Origin: DASUPK01 sp963819715
GTDB taxonomy: Bacteria; Actinomycetota; Thermoleophilia; Solirubrobacterales; 70-9
Direction: 5' to 3'
Assembly: GCA_963819715.1 (NCBI GenBank)
Contig: CAWFXE010000001.1
Span: 1 to 64,000 of the forward strand
DNA length: 64,000 nt
The first letter of the stretch is position 1, and every line of letters starts with the position of its first letter. The translations under genes and the position numbers were made by a program. Below the pieces are notes generated by a model. The model saw nothing but the letters and a program-made list of their open reading frames with translations. It was not told the DNA's origin and ran no database searches. Shown here in pieces: positions 25,292 through 34,009 of the stretch.

Positions 25292-25768
25292 GTGGTGGAG
25301 GAAGGCGGACAAACCGAGACGCTCTACGAGCACGCGGGTGGAGATGAGGGCCTGCATCGGCTGGAGCAGGTCTTCTACGCCAAGGTGCTGGCGGATCCGC
25401 TGCTCGTGCCGCTGTTCGGAGAGGGCCAGCCCCAGCACGTGGAGCACCTGACCTGGTTCACCGCCGAGACGTTCGGGGGCCCGGACCGGTTCACGAAGGA
25501 GCTCGGCTTCGACCACCTGATCGACGTCCACCGTGGGCTGGAGATCAGCGACGAGCAGCGGCAGCGCTTCGTGGAGCTTTACCTCGAGGCCGCCGCGGAG
25601 GCGGGCCTCCCCGACGATCGCCCGTTTCGCGATGCGCTGCGGGAGCACGTCGAGTTCGGGGCGAAGGTCGCACAGCAGAACTCGAAGGCGAGGACCGACG
25701 CAGAGCTTTACCCGCTCCACGAAGTGCCGAAATGGGATTGGCAACCAGAGGATGAAGCCAAGCCCTAG
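25292..25768 (+). CDS. truncated haemoglobin, probably group II
   Basis: A 158-residue 2/2 globin. It opens TLYEHAGGDEGLHRLEQVFY and continues DPLLVPLFGEG, HVEHLTWFTAETFGGPDRFT and HLIDVHRGLEISDEQ; the His in DVHRGL is the expected proximal haem ligand. The GTG start at 25292 follows the CCA gene by 23 bases; a second GTG one codon later is equally good. The C-terminal tail (DAELYPLHEVPKWDWQPED) extends beyond the globin fold and is shared by several actinobacterial GlbO-like proteins. Likely roles are O2 or NO chemistry; neighbours do not narrow this. Confidence 0.8.
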   Translation: MVEEGGQTETLYEHAGGDEGLHRLEQVFYAKVLADPLLVPLFGEGQPQHVEHLTWFTAETFGGPDRFTKELGFDHLIDVHRGLEISDEQRQRFVELYLEAAAEAGLPDDRPFRDALREHVEFGAKVAQQNSKARTDAELYPLHEVPKWDWQPEDEAKP

Positions 25769-25786
25769 GCCGGCACCTCGACGCGA

Positions 25787-26521
25787 ATGGACTGGTCTGA
25801 GCAAGATGGCGTGCGCTGGCTGGAGGCGGAGCTGCCCGGCGCCCATGCGGCGTTCTCGACCCGGATCGGCGGCGCGAGCGAACCGCCCTACGAGGCGCTC
25901 AACGTCGCGATCATGACCGGCGACGAGCGGGAGAGCGTGCGGGAGAACCGGCGCCGGCTGGCGGAAGCCCTGGGACGCGATCCCAACGGCGTCGTCATGG
26001 GACGCCAGGTGCATGGTGCGAAGCTGCGCGAGCATCGAAGGTCCCAGACACCGCGGGTGTACGCCGACGTGGTCTCCAGTCCCGAGGAGGTCGACGCCCA
26101 CAGCACCTCCAGCGCCGACCTGACGCCGCTGGTGATGGTCGCCGACTGTCTGCCCGTCGCGATGGTCGGCCGGACCGGGGTGGCGATGGCCCATTGCGGC
26201 TGGCGCGGGCTGGCAGGCGGGATCGTCGACGAGGTTGCCGCGGCGATCGAAGCGACCGCGGCGGCCATCGGGCCCGGGATCGGTCCCTGCTGCTACGAGG
26301 TGGGGGAGGAGGTGCTCGCCGAGTTCGACGATCTCGCAGGCGTCGCGGACGGGCGGATGCTCGACCTGACCGCGGTCGCCCGGCTCCTGCTCGCTCGAGC
26401 CGGCGTCACCGAGGTCGAGTCAGCCGATTTCTGCACCAGGTGCAATCCCGAGCTCTTCTATTCCCACCGCCGCGACGGCGAGCGCACGGGCCGGCAGGCC
26501 GGCCTGGTCTGGATGAACTGA
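25787..26521 (+). CDS. pgeF: peptidoglycan editing factor / purine nucleoside phosphorylase YfiH-family
   Basis: A 244-residue protein with the family's metal-site blocks: MGRQVHGAKL, VMVADCLPVAMVG, MAHCGWRGLAGGIV and IGPGIGPCCYEVGEEV, ending YSHRRDGERTGRQAGLVW. Relatives (YfiH, YlmD, FAMIN, 'laccase domain') act on purine nucleosides and in E. coli correct peptidoglycan composition. It is the first gene of a ylmD-ylmE-sepF-type cluster, the usual arrangement near cell-division genes in Gram-positive bacteria, and ends two bases before the next ATG. Confidence 0.88.
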   Translation: MDWSEQDGVRWLEAELPGAHAAFSTRIGGASEPPYEALNVAIMTGDERESVRENRRRLAEALGRDPNGVVMGRQVHGAKLREHRRSQTPRVYADVVSSPEEVDAHSTSSADLTPLVMVADCLPVAMVGRTGVAMAHCGWRGLAGGIVDEVAAAIEATAAAIGPGIGPCCYEVGEEVLAEFDDLAGVADGRMLDLTAVARLLLARAGVTEVESADFCTRCNPELFYSHRRDGERTGRQAGLVWMN

Positions 26522-26523
26522 CG

Positions 26524-27156
26524 ATGGTCGAGCCCGTCACGAACCTCGACACCGAACGCGTCCGCGCGAACCTCGCCCGGATTCGCGAGGAGGCCGGCCC
26601 GGACGTCGAGATCCTCGCCGCGACGAAGTACATCCGCGCCGAGGAAATGGGCGCCCTCGCAGATGCCGGTGTTGAGCTTGTCGGGGAAAACCGGCTCCAG
26701 GACCTCGAGGAGAAGCGGGAGCGGTGTGGAGAGCGCTTCACCTGGGACTTCATCGGCAACTTGCAGAGCCGCAAGGTCAAGAGCATCCTGCCGCTGGTGC
26801 GGCTGATCCACTCGGTGGCATCGGACTCTGCACTCGAGCAGCTGGGCCGCCACGGCACTCCGGACACCGAGGTGCTGGTCGAGGTGAACCTCTCGGGGGA
26901 GGAGGAGAAGGGCGGGATCGCGCCCGAATCCCTCAACGACTTCATCGAGCGCTGCCCGGTTCGGGTCTCGGGCTTGATGACGATGCCCCCGTTCACGGAG
27001 GATCCGGAGGCGTCGAGGCCGTATTTCACCCGCCTGGCGGAGCTGGCGGCGGAACGCGGCCTGGAGCGACTTTCCATGGGAACCAGCCAGGATTGGCAAG
27101 TGGCGGTGCAGGAAAGGGCGACAATCATCCGCCTGGGGTCCGTTCTTTGGTCATAA
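26524..27156 (+). CDS. YggS/PROSC-family pyridoxal phosphate homeostasis protein
   Basis: A 210-residue TIM-barrel PLP-binding protein. The Schiff-base lysine is in EILAATKYIRAEEMG; VGENRLQDLEEK, WDFIGNLQSRKVK, HSVASDSALEQL and SMGTSQDWQVAV follow in the family's normal order. It is a PLP chaperone rather than an enzyme in known cases. Its position between pgeF and sepF matches ylmE of the division-associated cluster. Confidence 0.9.
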   Translation: MVEPVTNLDTERVRANLARIREEAGPDVEILAATKYIRAEEMGALADAGVELVGENRLQDLEEKRERCGERFTWDFIGNLQSRKVKSILPLVRLIHSVASDSALEQLGRHGTPDTEVLVEVNLSGEEEKGGIAPESLNDFIERCPVRVSGLMTMPPFTEDPEASRPYFTRLAELAAERGLERLSMGTSQDWQVAVQERATIIRLGSVLWS

Positions 27157-27210
27157 TCGGTCAACACCGGCTGGCAGGAATAACTCCCGTCAAGCCGAAT
27201 CTGAGCCGAG

Positions 27211-27813
27211 ATGGCGATCAGGGACACATGGAGACGCGCGCTCGAGTACTTCGGCCTCGTTGAGGGCGACTACATCGAGGAGGGCGAGTACGACGAGGGC
27301 GACACGGGCAGCGAGATGGCGCTCGATCAGACCGCCGTCGCGCCACGCGAACCGGCCCGCGGCGCAGCCTCGCGCCGTGGTCGCGGCCGCGAGGAGGACA
27401 TCGACGACATCTTCGGCGAGGACGAGCCGCCGCCCAGGCGCAGCAGGATCCGATCCGTGGACGACACGTCGGAGGAACCGGCGCCGAGCCGTGGACGTGG
27501 CCGCCGCCGCGCGCCCGCCGGAAACGGGGGAGGCGTCGCCTCGATGCACGTCGTCACCCCGCGAAGCTTCAACGACGCCCAGCAGGTCGCCGACGAGTTC
27601 AAGCGCTCCAAGCCGGTGATCATCAACCTCCAGTCGACTGACCGCGAGCTCTCCAAGCGACTGATCGACTTCTCCTCGGGCATGACCTACGCGCTCGGCG
27701 GCGGGATGCAGCGGATCTCACAGGGGATCTTCCTGCTGACGCCCGAGGACGTCGAGGTCTCCGCCGAGGAGAAGGCCCGCCTGCTCGAGGGCGGCTTCTT
27801 CAACCAGTCCTAG
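27211..27813 (+). CDS. sepF: cell division protein SepF
   Basis: A 200-residue SepF. The N-terminal amphipathic membrane-binding helix is DTWRRALEYFGLVEGDY, followed by an acidic, then Arg/Gly-rich linker (residues about 25-110) and the conserved FtsZ-binding C-terminal domain VITPRSFNDAQQ-like with KRSKPVIINLQSTDRELSKR and GGGMQRISQGIFLLTP. SepF tethers FtsZ to the membrane in actinobacteria, which lack FtsA. The linker is longer than in Firmicutes. Confidence 0.95.
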   Translation: MAIRDTWRRALEYFGLVEGDYIEEGEYDEGDTGSEMALDQTAVAPREPARGAASRRGRGREEDIDDIFGEDEPPPRRSRIRSVDDTSEEPAPSRGRGRRRAPAGNGGGVASMHVVTPRSFNDAQQVADEFKRSKPVIINLQSTDRELSKRLIDFSSGMTYALGGGMQRISQGIFLLTPEDVEVSAEEKARLLEGGFFNQS

Positions 27814-27840
27814 GCCCTCCTGCTGTGAGAGATTGGGTGG

Positions 27841-28581
27841 GTGCCGCGTCCGCGCATCCTGTTGTGCCCGCAGTTCACCGAGGTGGAATGGTCGATCGCG
27901 CCCCGCCTCGCCGAATGGGCGGAGGTGGCGACTTTTGACGCCCCGGGCGTGGGCGGCGAACCGGTCCCGGACCCCGACGCGGACACATTCGACCGGGAAC
28001 TGGTCGTTCAGCGGGGGCTTCGCGAGATCGAGAGCTTGGGGTGGGATTCGTACTTCGTGGTGGGGGACGCCTGGGGAACGGCGACCGCCGTGCGGATCGC
28101 CGCTGCGAGGCCGGACCAGGTGCTCGGCATCGCCCTTGGGCACGCATCCGCCGACTACCGGTCGGAGGGCGTGCGGCCGGCGGTTAACGGTGAGGTGGTC
28201 GCGGCGATGAGCCAGGTGCTGCGCTCTGACTACGACTCGTTCGTGCGCTACGGGCTGACCCAGTTCACGCAGGGAGGGTTCGACGAGGAGACGGCTTCGC
28301 GGATCGTCGATCGCTTTCCGCCGATGGAGCTCGCGTCGCGGATCTGGGAGATGCTCGTCGCAACGCCAGAGCCGATCGCGGAGCAGCTCGGGCGCCTCCA
28401 GAAGCCCCTGCTGCTGGCGCAGCACCACGGATGCCTGGTGTTCACGCCCGAGGGCTTCGACACCGCGGCCTCGGCTTTCCCCGATGCGACCACCGTGACC
28501 GTTCAGAAGTCCACCTCGGCCAGCGAGGAGTTCGTGGCCGCGCTGGGGGCCTTCTGCGAGGCGCAGGAGGCCTCCGAATAG
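27841..28581 (+). CDS. alpha/beta-hydrolase-fold protein, probably catalytically dead
   Basis: A 246-residue protein (GTG start) with the hydrolase core order: ILLCPQFTEVEWSIAPRLAE, then the elbow YFVVGDAWGTATAVRIAA, then LLLAQHHGCLVFTPEGF. In the elbow GxSxG is GDAWG, so Ala replaces the nucleophile. The expected C-terminal catalytic histidine is also not evident (VTVQKSTSASEEFV). The fold is probably kept for binding. It lies between sepF and proC in the same direction, a place where ylmG/proC-type genes normally follow directly. Confidence 0.65.
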   Translation: MPRPRILLCPQFTEVEWSIAPRLAEWAEVATFDAPGVGGEPVPDPDADTFDRELVVQRGLREIESLGWDSYFVVGDAWGTATAVRIAAARPDQVLGIALGHASADYRSEGVRPAVNGEVVAAMSQVLRSDYDSFVRYGLTQFTQGGFDEETASRIVDRFPPMELASRIWEMLVATPEPIAEQLGRLQKPLLLAQHHGCLVFTPEGFDTAASAFPDATTVTVQKSTSASEEFVAALGAFCEAQEASE

Positions 28582-28591
28582 AGTCCAAGCC

Positions 28592-29369
28592 ATGAAGGTT
28601 GGCTTCGTTGGCGCAGGGAACATGGCGGGCGGGCTCGCCCGCGGCTGGGCCGCCGCGAGCCGTGAGGCCGGCGCGCCAGACGCGATGCTGTTCGCCGATG
28701 CCGACCCCGCCAAGGCCAAGGCGCTCGCCGAGGAGGTCGGCGGCGAGGCGATGGAGGGAAACGTCGCGGTGGCGGATGGCTCGGACCTGGTGGTCCTCGC
28801 CGTCAAGCCGACCGTCCTGGATGAGGTCGCGCCCGACCTTTTGCAGGCCGGCACGCCGGTGCTCTCGATCCTCGCCGGGACGACGCTCGAGACCCTGCAC
28901 GAAGCGCTCACAGGGCTCGATCTGGTGCGGGTGATGCCGAACCTCGGCGCTCAGCTCCGCCAGGCCGTGCTCTGCGTGGTCTACGGAGAAAAGGTGGGCG
29001 CCGGGAGCGGGAACGAGTCGGACAGTTGCTTCGCTGCTCGGCGACGTGATCGAGATCGAGGAGGATCTGATCGATGCGGCCACGGCGATCATGGGCTGCT
29101 CGCCCGGATATCTCGCGCTGATGGCAGAGGTGCTGGTGGAAGCCGGCGTCAGGGAGGGCCTGACGGAGGATCAGGCCCTGCGGATGGTCGCGCGCTCCAT
29201 GAGCGCCACCGGCGGCCTGCTCGACCTCCACGATCCCGGTGCGCTGAAGCGCGCCGTGGCCTCGCCCGGGGGAATGACCGAGGCGGGGCTGAACGCGCTG
29301 CAGGAGCGGAAGATCGAGGAGACGCTGAACGCCGCCGTCGACGCCTCGCTGGAGCGGGTCCGCGAGTGA
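28592..29369 (+). CDS. proC: pyrroline-5-carboxylate reductase, one frameshift
   Basis: It reduces P5C to proline with NAD(P)H. The first part has the Rossmann start KVGFVGAGNMAGGLARGW, LVVLAVKPTVLDEV and VRVMPNLGAQL. Near 29020 the frame breaks (GERVGxLL, then LLGDVIEIEEDLIDA is expected), and the second part has DAATAIMGCSPGYLALMAEV and the C-terminal SPGGMTEAGLNALQE. Joined, the protein is about 259 residues, normal for ProC. The stop overlaps the GTG of the YggT gene. Its place beside sepF and yggT is common in bacteria. Confidence 0.85.
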
Positions 29370-29671
29370 ATCCGGTGCTGGCGATCACCCGTGTCGATGT
29401 CGCGGACTACGTCGGCGCGCTCTTCACCGTCTACTTCATCCTGATCTTCATCCGGGTCCTGCTCTCCTGGATCCCCCGCATGCCGTACTACCCGTGGCTG
29501 CGCGCGACCGTCGATTTCATCCACCAGGTCGTGGATCCTTATCTGAACCTCTTCCGGCGCGTGATCCCGCCGCTCGGGGGAGGTGGCATGGCGATAGACA
29601 TCAGCCCGATCCTCGCGATCCTCATCCTGTTCATCGTCGGGCGCGTGGTCGTATCGCTGATTCACGGTTGA
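29366..29671 (+). CDS. YggT-family membrane protein
   Basis: A 101-residue protein with two hydrophobic helices: YVGALFTVYFILIFIRVLLS and the C-terminal DISPILAILILFIVGRVVVS, with the conserved central DPYLNLFRRVIPP. The GTG start overlaps the proC stop. YggT/YlmG proteins affect nucleoid or septum organisation and, in chloroplasts, thylakoid proteins; the molecular role is unclear. Confidence 0.88.
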   Translation: MNPVLAITRVDVADYVGALFTVYFILIFIRVLLSWIPRMPYYPWLRATVDFIHQVVDPYLNLFRRVIPPLGGGGMAIDISPILAILILFIVGRVVVSLIHG

Positions 29672-29692
29672 GGAAGCCAGCTCGACCTGTTG

Positions 29693-30127
29693 GTGCCCGC
29701 GCTGGCAGCGTGCGGGGTGGTCGTCGCGCTCGATCAGGGCACCAAGGCGCTGGCGACGTCGCTGGTGGAGCGGGGCGACCGGGTCGAGGTGCTGCCGTTC
29801 CTCGCCTTCGAGAACGTGCGCAACAAGGGCGTCGCCTTCGGCATCGGCGGGGACATCTCGGCCGTCTTCATCGGAGCGACGATCGTGGTGCTGCTCGGGT
29901 TCCTGGTCTTCCTCGCGTTCCGCGGTCGCGCAGCGGCTGGCTCGTCTGGGTGCCCGCGGCGCTTCTGATCGGCGGGGCGCTGGGAAACCTGGCCGATCGG
30001 GTGCGCGACGGGGCAGTGACCGACTTCATCGACCTGCCGCTGTGGCCGACCTTCAACCTGGCGGACGTCGCGATCGTCGTCGGGCGTCCTCCTGCTGCTG
30101 ATCGACGTCGAGCGCTCGACGGGACTG
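29693..30127 (+). CDS. lspA: lipoprotein signal peptidase LspA, frameshifted
   Basis: The aspartic peptidase that removes lipoprotein signal peptides. ALDQGTKALATSLVERGD, NVRNKGVAFGIGG, then after a frame break near 29935 GNLADRVRDGAVTDFID and WPTFNLADVAI; the two catalytic Asp are those in GNLADR and FNLAD. A second break near 30090 restores VLLLLIDVERSTG before the TGA region at 30126. A GTG start at 29693 has a GAGGAAG-type site upstream; a TTG one codon earlier is possible. Reconstructed length is about 145 residues. The enzyme is essential in most bacteria that use it, so indel error is the likeliest cause of the breaks. Confidence 0.82.
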
Positions 30128-30801
30128 ATGGCGACCGGACGGCCTGATCGTCCACCTCGACGACGACCTGGCCGTGATCGAGAAGCCCGCCGGGACTGGT
30201 CGTCCACTCGGCGCCCGTCGCACAGGGGGGAGACGCTCGTCGACCTGCTGCGAGGGAATCGCGGGCGGCGGGGAGGGCGGGCGGCCGGGGATCGTCCACC
30301 GGCTCGACAAGGACACCTCGGGGCTGATGGTGGTGGCGCGGAACGAGGAGGCGCACCGGGAGCTGGCGCGGATGGTGAAGGCGCGGGAGGTGGTGCGGGA
30401 GTACACGGCGCTGGTCGAGGGGCGGCTGGGGAGCCGGACCGGGACCATTGACGCGCCCCTCGGGCGGGATCGCCGGCAGCGGACAAAGCGGGCAGTGAAG
30501 GGGGCGGGATCGAGGGAGGCGACGACCCACTTCGAGGTGATCGAGAATCTGCCGGCGGACACGCTCGTCCATGCGCGGCTCGAGACCGGGCGGACGCATC
30601 AGATCCGCGTCCACTTCGCCGCGATCAAGCATCCCGTCGCCGGGGATCCCGAGTACGGGACGCGCGGGCGGCATGGGCTGGAGCGGCAGTTCCTGCACGC
30701 GTCGCGCCTCGCATTCACGCACCCCCGCACCGAAGAGCGAGCTGGAGTTCACCTCAGAGCTGCCGGAGGACCTCGCGGAAGCTCTCGCACGCGCGCGCTA
30801 A
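30128..30801 (+). CDS. RluA-family pseudouridine synthase, frameshifted, no S4 domain
   Basis: Reconstructed pieces: DGLIVHLDDDLAVIEKPAG, LVVHSAPVAQGG, then PGIVHRLDKDTSGLMVVARN with the catalytic Asp of HRLDKDTSG, ARLETGRTHQIRVHFA and KHPVAGDPEYG, ending LEFTSELPEDLAEALARAR. Frames change near 30137, 30196, 30228, 30255 and 30735. The usual N-terminal S4 RNA-binding domain of RluD is missing: the gene starts directly after lspA at the catalytic domain. That may be natural (RluA and RluC-like short forms) or due to a deletion in the assembly. It probably modifies 23S rRNA or tRNA. Confidence 0.75.
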
Positions 30802-30962
30802 TTGCCGGTTTGCGGGCCGCGCCTGCCGTTTGCCCCTCAGCACCTACAATCCCGCGGACTTTGCACCCAACCCCCGCCGAGAGGCACGGGACGCTGCCCG
30901 GGCAACCGGGTTCCCGCAGCCGCGACGGGCATCGAACAAAATTCAAGCGTTAGGAAGGTCAG
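30802..30962 (+). promoter_or_regulatory. leader region of the rpsB operon
   Basis: A good -10 candidate TACAAT lies at 30845-30850 without a clear -35. About 105 bases of leader follow, with a hairpin CCCGGGCAACCGGG (30897-30910). The TTAGGAAGG before the ATG is the ribosome-binding site. No known S2-leader element could be confirmed by eye. Confidence 0.35.
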
Positions 30963-32025
30963 ATGGCCGAGGTAGGCATCAAGGAGCTGCTGGAGGCCGG
31001 AGTTCACTTCGGTCACCAGACACGGCGCTGGAACCCGCGCATGCGCCGCTTCATCTACGGAGAGCGGGAAGGGATTCACATCATCGACCTGCTCCAGACG
31101 GAGCAGCTACTGGCGCAGGCGACCGAGTTCGTCACCGAGGTCGCGGCGAAGGGCGGAGTGATCCTCTTCGTCGGGACCAAGAAGCAGGCCCGGGACTCCG
31201 TCGAGGAGTGGGCCGAGAAGTGCGGCATGCCGTACGTCAACCGCCGCTGGCTCGGCGGGCTGCTCACCAACTTCCACACGATCCGCAAGCGGATTCAGCG
31301 GCTGCACGAGCTTCGCGAGCTGAAGGAGGGCGGCCGGCTCGACCTGCTGCCCACCAAGGAGCGCATGTCGATGGAGGCCGAGCTGCGCAAGCTCGAGTAC
31401 AACCTCGGCGGCGTCGCGGACATGCAGCGCATCCCGGACGCCGTGATCATCATCGACCTGAAGACCGAGGAGATCGCGCTGCGCGAGGCCGAGCGCCTCG
31501 AGATCCCGATCATCGGCCTGGTCGACTCCAATTGCGATCCGTCGCCGGTGCAGTACGTGATCCCCGGCAACGACGACGCGATCCGCTCCTGCGACCTGAT
31601 CGTCGGCGCGCTGGGCTCCTCGATCGAGGGCGCCGCCGCCGCGTGGCGCGCTGCGGAGGAGAAGCGCCGCGCCGAGGAGGAAGAGAAGAAGCGGCGCGAG
31701 GACGAGGAGCGCAGGCGGCGCGAGGCCGAGGAGAAGGCCAAGCAGGAGGCCGAGGCGAAGGCCAAGGCCGAGGCGGAGGCCAAGGCGAAGGCCGAGGCCG
31801 ACGGCGAAGCAGCAGGCCGAGGCAAGAGGGCGAGGCCGAGAAGGAGGCCGCCGAGGAGATCCCGCAGCCGCAGCCGGAGGGTGGCTCGAGCGCCGCACGA
31901 TCGGAAGGGCTCGGACGAGGAGGCCAACCGCGAGGCGGCCATCGAGGTGCCTGCAGCCTCCGCCCACGGACGAGGCGGAGTCGAAGCCGGAGCCGGCGCC
32001 GACCCAGAGCGGAGGTGAGTCCTGA
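30963..32025 (+). CDS. rpsB: 30S ribosomal protein S2 with long charged C-terminal tail
   Basis: Residues 1-230 are canonical S2: MAEVGIKELLEAGVHFGHQT, NRRWLGGLLTNFHTIRKR, LGGVADMQRIPDAVIIID and YVIPGNDDAIRSCDLI. After about residue 232 follows a tail of more than 100 residues made of Glu, Lys, Arg and Ala (EEKRRAEEEEKKRR type), a predicted charged single helix. Frame breaks between 31805 and 31960 corrupt its end; the last stretch makes sense only in another frame (TDEAESKPEPAPTQSGGES) and ends at the TGA overlapping the tsf ATG. The core is complete, so the gene is functional. Confidence 0.92.
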
Positions 32026-32652
32026 TGGCGGTTAGCGCCGCCGAGGTCGAAGGCGCTTCGCGAGAAGACCGGGGCGCCGATGATGGACGTCAAGAAGGCG
32101 CTCGAGGAGGCTGGCGGCGACGAGCCCAAGGCGATCGAGATCCTGCGCAAGAAGGGCGCCGCATCGGCCTCCAAGCGCAGCGGGCGCGGGACCGCGGAGG
32201 GCGTGGTCGCGGCGTACACCCACATGAGCGGGACCGGGGAGCGCAAGCAGCAGCGGATCGGCGTCCTGGTCGAGGTGCAGTGCGAGACGGACTTCGTCGC
32301 CCTCAACGACGACTTCAAGGAGTTCGCGCGCGACGTCGCCGTCCACATCGCCGCGATGAACCCGCAGCACGTCTCGCTCGACGACATCCCGGAGGAGGAC
32401 GTCGCCAACGAGCGAAGGATCCTCGAGGAGAAGGCGAAGGAGGACGGAAAGCCCGACGACATCGTCGCCAAGATCGTCGACGGCCAGATCAAGAAGTGGG
32501 CCTCGGAGATCGTCCTGCTGGATCAGCAGCATTTCAACGAGGAGAAGTACGAGGGAAAGACGATCGAGGACCTGCGCGCTGAGGTGGCGGCCAAGACCGG
32601 TGAGAACGTCCGGATCGCCCGCTTCGCGCGCTTCGAGGTGGGACAGGAGTAG
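32025..32652 (+). CDS. tsf: elongation factor Ts, one frameshift near the start
   Basis: The nucleotide exchange factor for EF-Tu. The start is the ATG overlapping the rpsB stop: MAVSAAEV, then a one-base insertion near 32048 breaks the frame, after which KALREKTGAPMMDVKKALEE is restored as expected for EF-Ts. The TDFV signature is in VEVQCETDFVALNDDFKEFA, and the C-terminus is ENVRIARFARFEVGQE. About 208 residues, the short actinobacterial/cyanobacterial form. An automatic start at MMDVKKAL (32080) would lose the UBA-like N-terminal helix that binds EF-Tu. Confidence 0.92.
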
Positions 32653-32658
32653 GCCAGC

Positions 32659-33414
32659 TTGGCCGAGGCCAGCTTCAACCGCATCCTGCTGAAGATCTCC
32701 GGGGAAGCCCTGATGGGCGACCTCGCCTACGGCACCGACCCCGGGCAGATCGAGCGCATCGCCAACCAGGTCCGCGAGGTGCGGGCGCGGGAGGTCGACG
32801 TCGCGATCGTGGTCGGCGCGGGCAACATCTATCGCGGCCTGGAGGGGGCTGCCGAGGGCATGGACCGCGCCACCGCCGACTACATGGGCATGCTCGCGAC
32901 CGTTCTCAACGCGCTGACGCTGCAGGACGCCTTCGAGAAGGTCGGCGTCGACACCCGCGTCCTCTCGGCTATGGCCGTGACCGAGGTCGCTGAGCCCTAC
33001 ATCCGGCGGCGAGCGATCCGCCACCTCGAGAAGGGCCGCGCCGTGATCTTCGCTGCCGGCACCGGCAACCCGTTCTTCACCACGGACACGGCGGCGGCGC
33101 TCAGGGCCCTGGAGATCCACGCCGAGGCGATCCTGATGGCGAAGAACGGGGTGGAGGGCGTCTACACCGCGGACCCCTCGATCGACCCGAACGCCGAGTT
33201 TCTCCCCGAGATCAGCCACCGCCAGGCGATCGAGCGCGGCCTCCGCGTCATGGACTCGACCGCTCTGTCGCTGTGCATGGACAACGACCTGCCGATCTAC
33301 GTCTTCAACATGGCGGACGAACGCAACATAGATAGGATCGTCAGCGGAGAGAGGGTCGGGACTCTGGTGTCCTCAAAGCCCGCTACGGAGCCAACTCCGG
33401 GGGTGCGCAGCTGA
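32659..33414 (+). CDS. pyrH: UMP kinase
   Basis: A 251-residue amino acid kinase-fold enzyme phosphorylating UMP. It begins with TTG: AEASFNRILLKISGEALMGD, and has VVGAGNIYRGLEG, DYMGMLATVLNALTLQDAFE and FAAGTGNPFFTTDTAA. The C-terminal extension of about 15 residues (SSKPATEPTPGVRS) is not part of the fold. Its stop overlaps the frr ATG. Confidence 0.95.
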   Translation: MAEASFNRILLKISGEALMGDLAYGTDPGQIERIANQVREVRAREVDVAIVVGAGNIYRGLEGAAEGMDRATADYMGMLATVLNALTLQDAFEKVGVDTRVLSAMAVTEVAEPYIRRRAIRHLEKGRAVIFAAGTGNPFFTTDTAAALRALEIHAEAILMAKNGVEGVYTADPSIDPNAEFLPEISHRQAIERGLRVMDSTALSLCMDNDLPIYVFNMADERNIDRIVSGERVGTLVSSKPATEPTPGVRS

Positions 33415-33980
33415 TGAGCGAGATGATCGACGAGCTGTTGGCAGACGCCAAGGAGCGAATGCAGAAGTCGGTCGATTCGACGCGCAACGAGCTCGCCACG
33501 GTCCGCACCGGCCGAGCCTCGCCGCACCTCCTCGACCGCCTCGACATCGACTATTACGGGGCGCAGACACCGCTCAAGCAGCTCGCCCAGGTCGCGGCAA
33601 CCGACGCTCGCATGCTCACCGTCACGCCCTACGACAAGTCCTCGATCGGCACGATCGAGAAGGCGGTCATGGAGTCCGACCTCGGCCTGACCCCTTCCAA
33701 CGACGGCAATGTGATCCGGCTCCAGATCCCGGAGCTCACCGAGGAACGCCGCAAGGAGCTGGTCAAGGTGGTCCACAACGTTGCCGAGGAAGGCCGCATC
33801 GCCGTCCGCAATATCCGCCGCGACGTCATGCAAGACCTCCGCGAGTTGAAGAAGGAGGGCGAGGCGGGCTCCGACGACGAGCACCACGGGGAGACCGACC
33901 TCCAGAAGCACACCGACGGAGCCATCGGGGAGATCGACTCCCTCTTGAAGGGCAAGGAAGAGGAGATCATGGAGGTCTAG
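33414..33980 (+). CDS. frr: ribosome recycling factor
   Basis: A 188-residue RRF: NELATVRTGRASPHLLDRL, QVAATDARMLTVTPYDKSSI, SDLGLTPSNDGNVIRL and RRKELVKVVHNVAEEGRIAV are canonical. RRF splits post-termination ribosomes with EF-G. It is translationally coupled to pyrH, as usual, and followed 29 bases later by uppS. Confidence 0.95.
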   Translation: MSEMIDELLADAKERMQKSVDSTRNELATVRTGRASPHLLDRLDIDYYGAQTPLKQLAQVAATDARMLTVTPYDKSSIGTIEKAVMESDLGLTPSNDGNVIRLQIPELTEERRKELVKVVHNVAEEGRIAVRNIRRDVMQDLRELKKEGEAGSDDEHHGETDLQKHTDGAIGEIDSLLKGKEEEIMEV

Positions 33981-34009
33981 GCTCCGGCCGGGCCCCGATC
34001 TCCCCTCCG

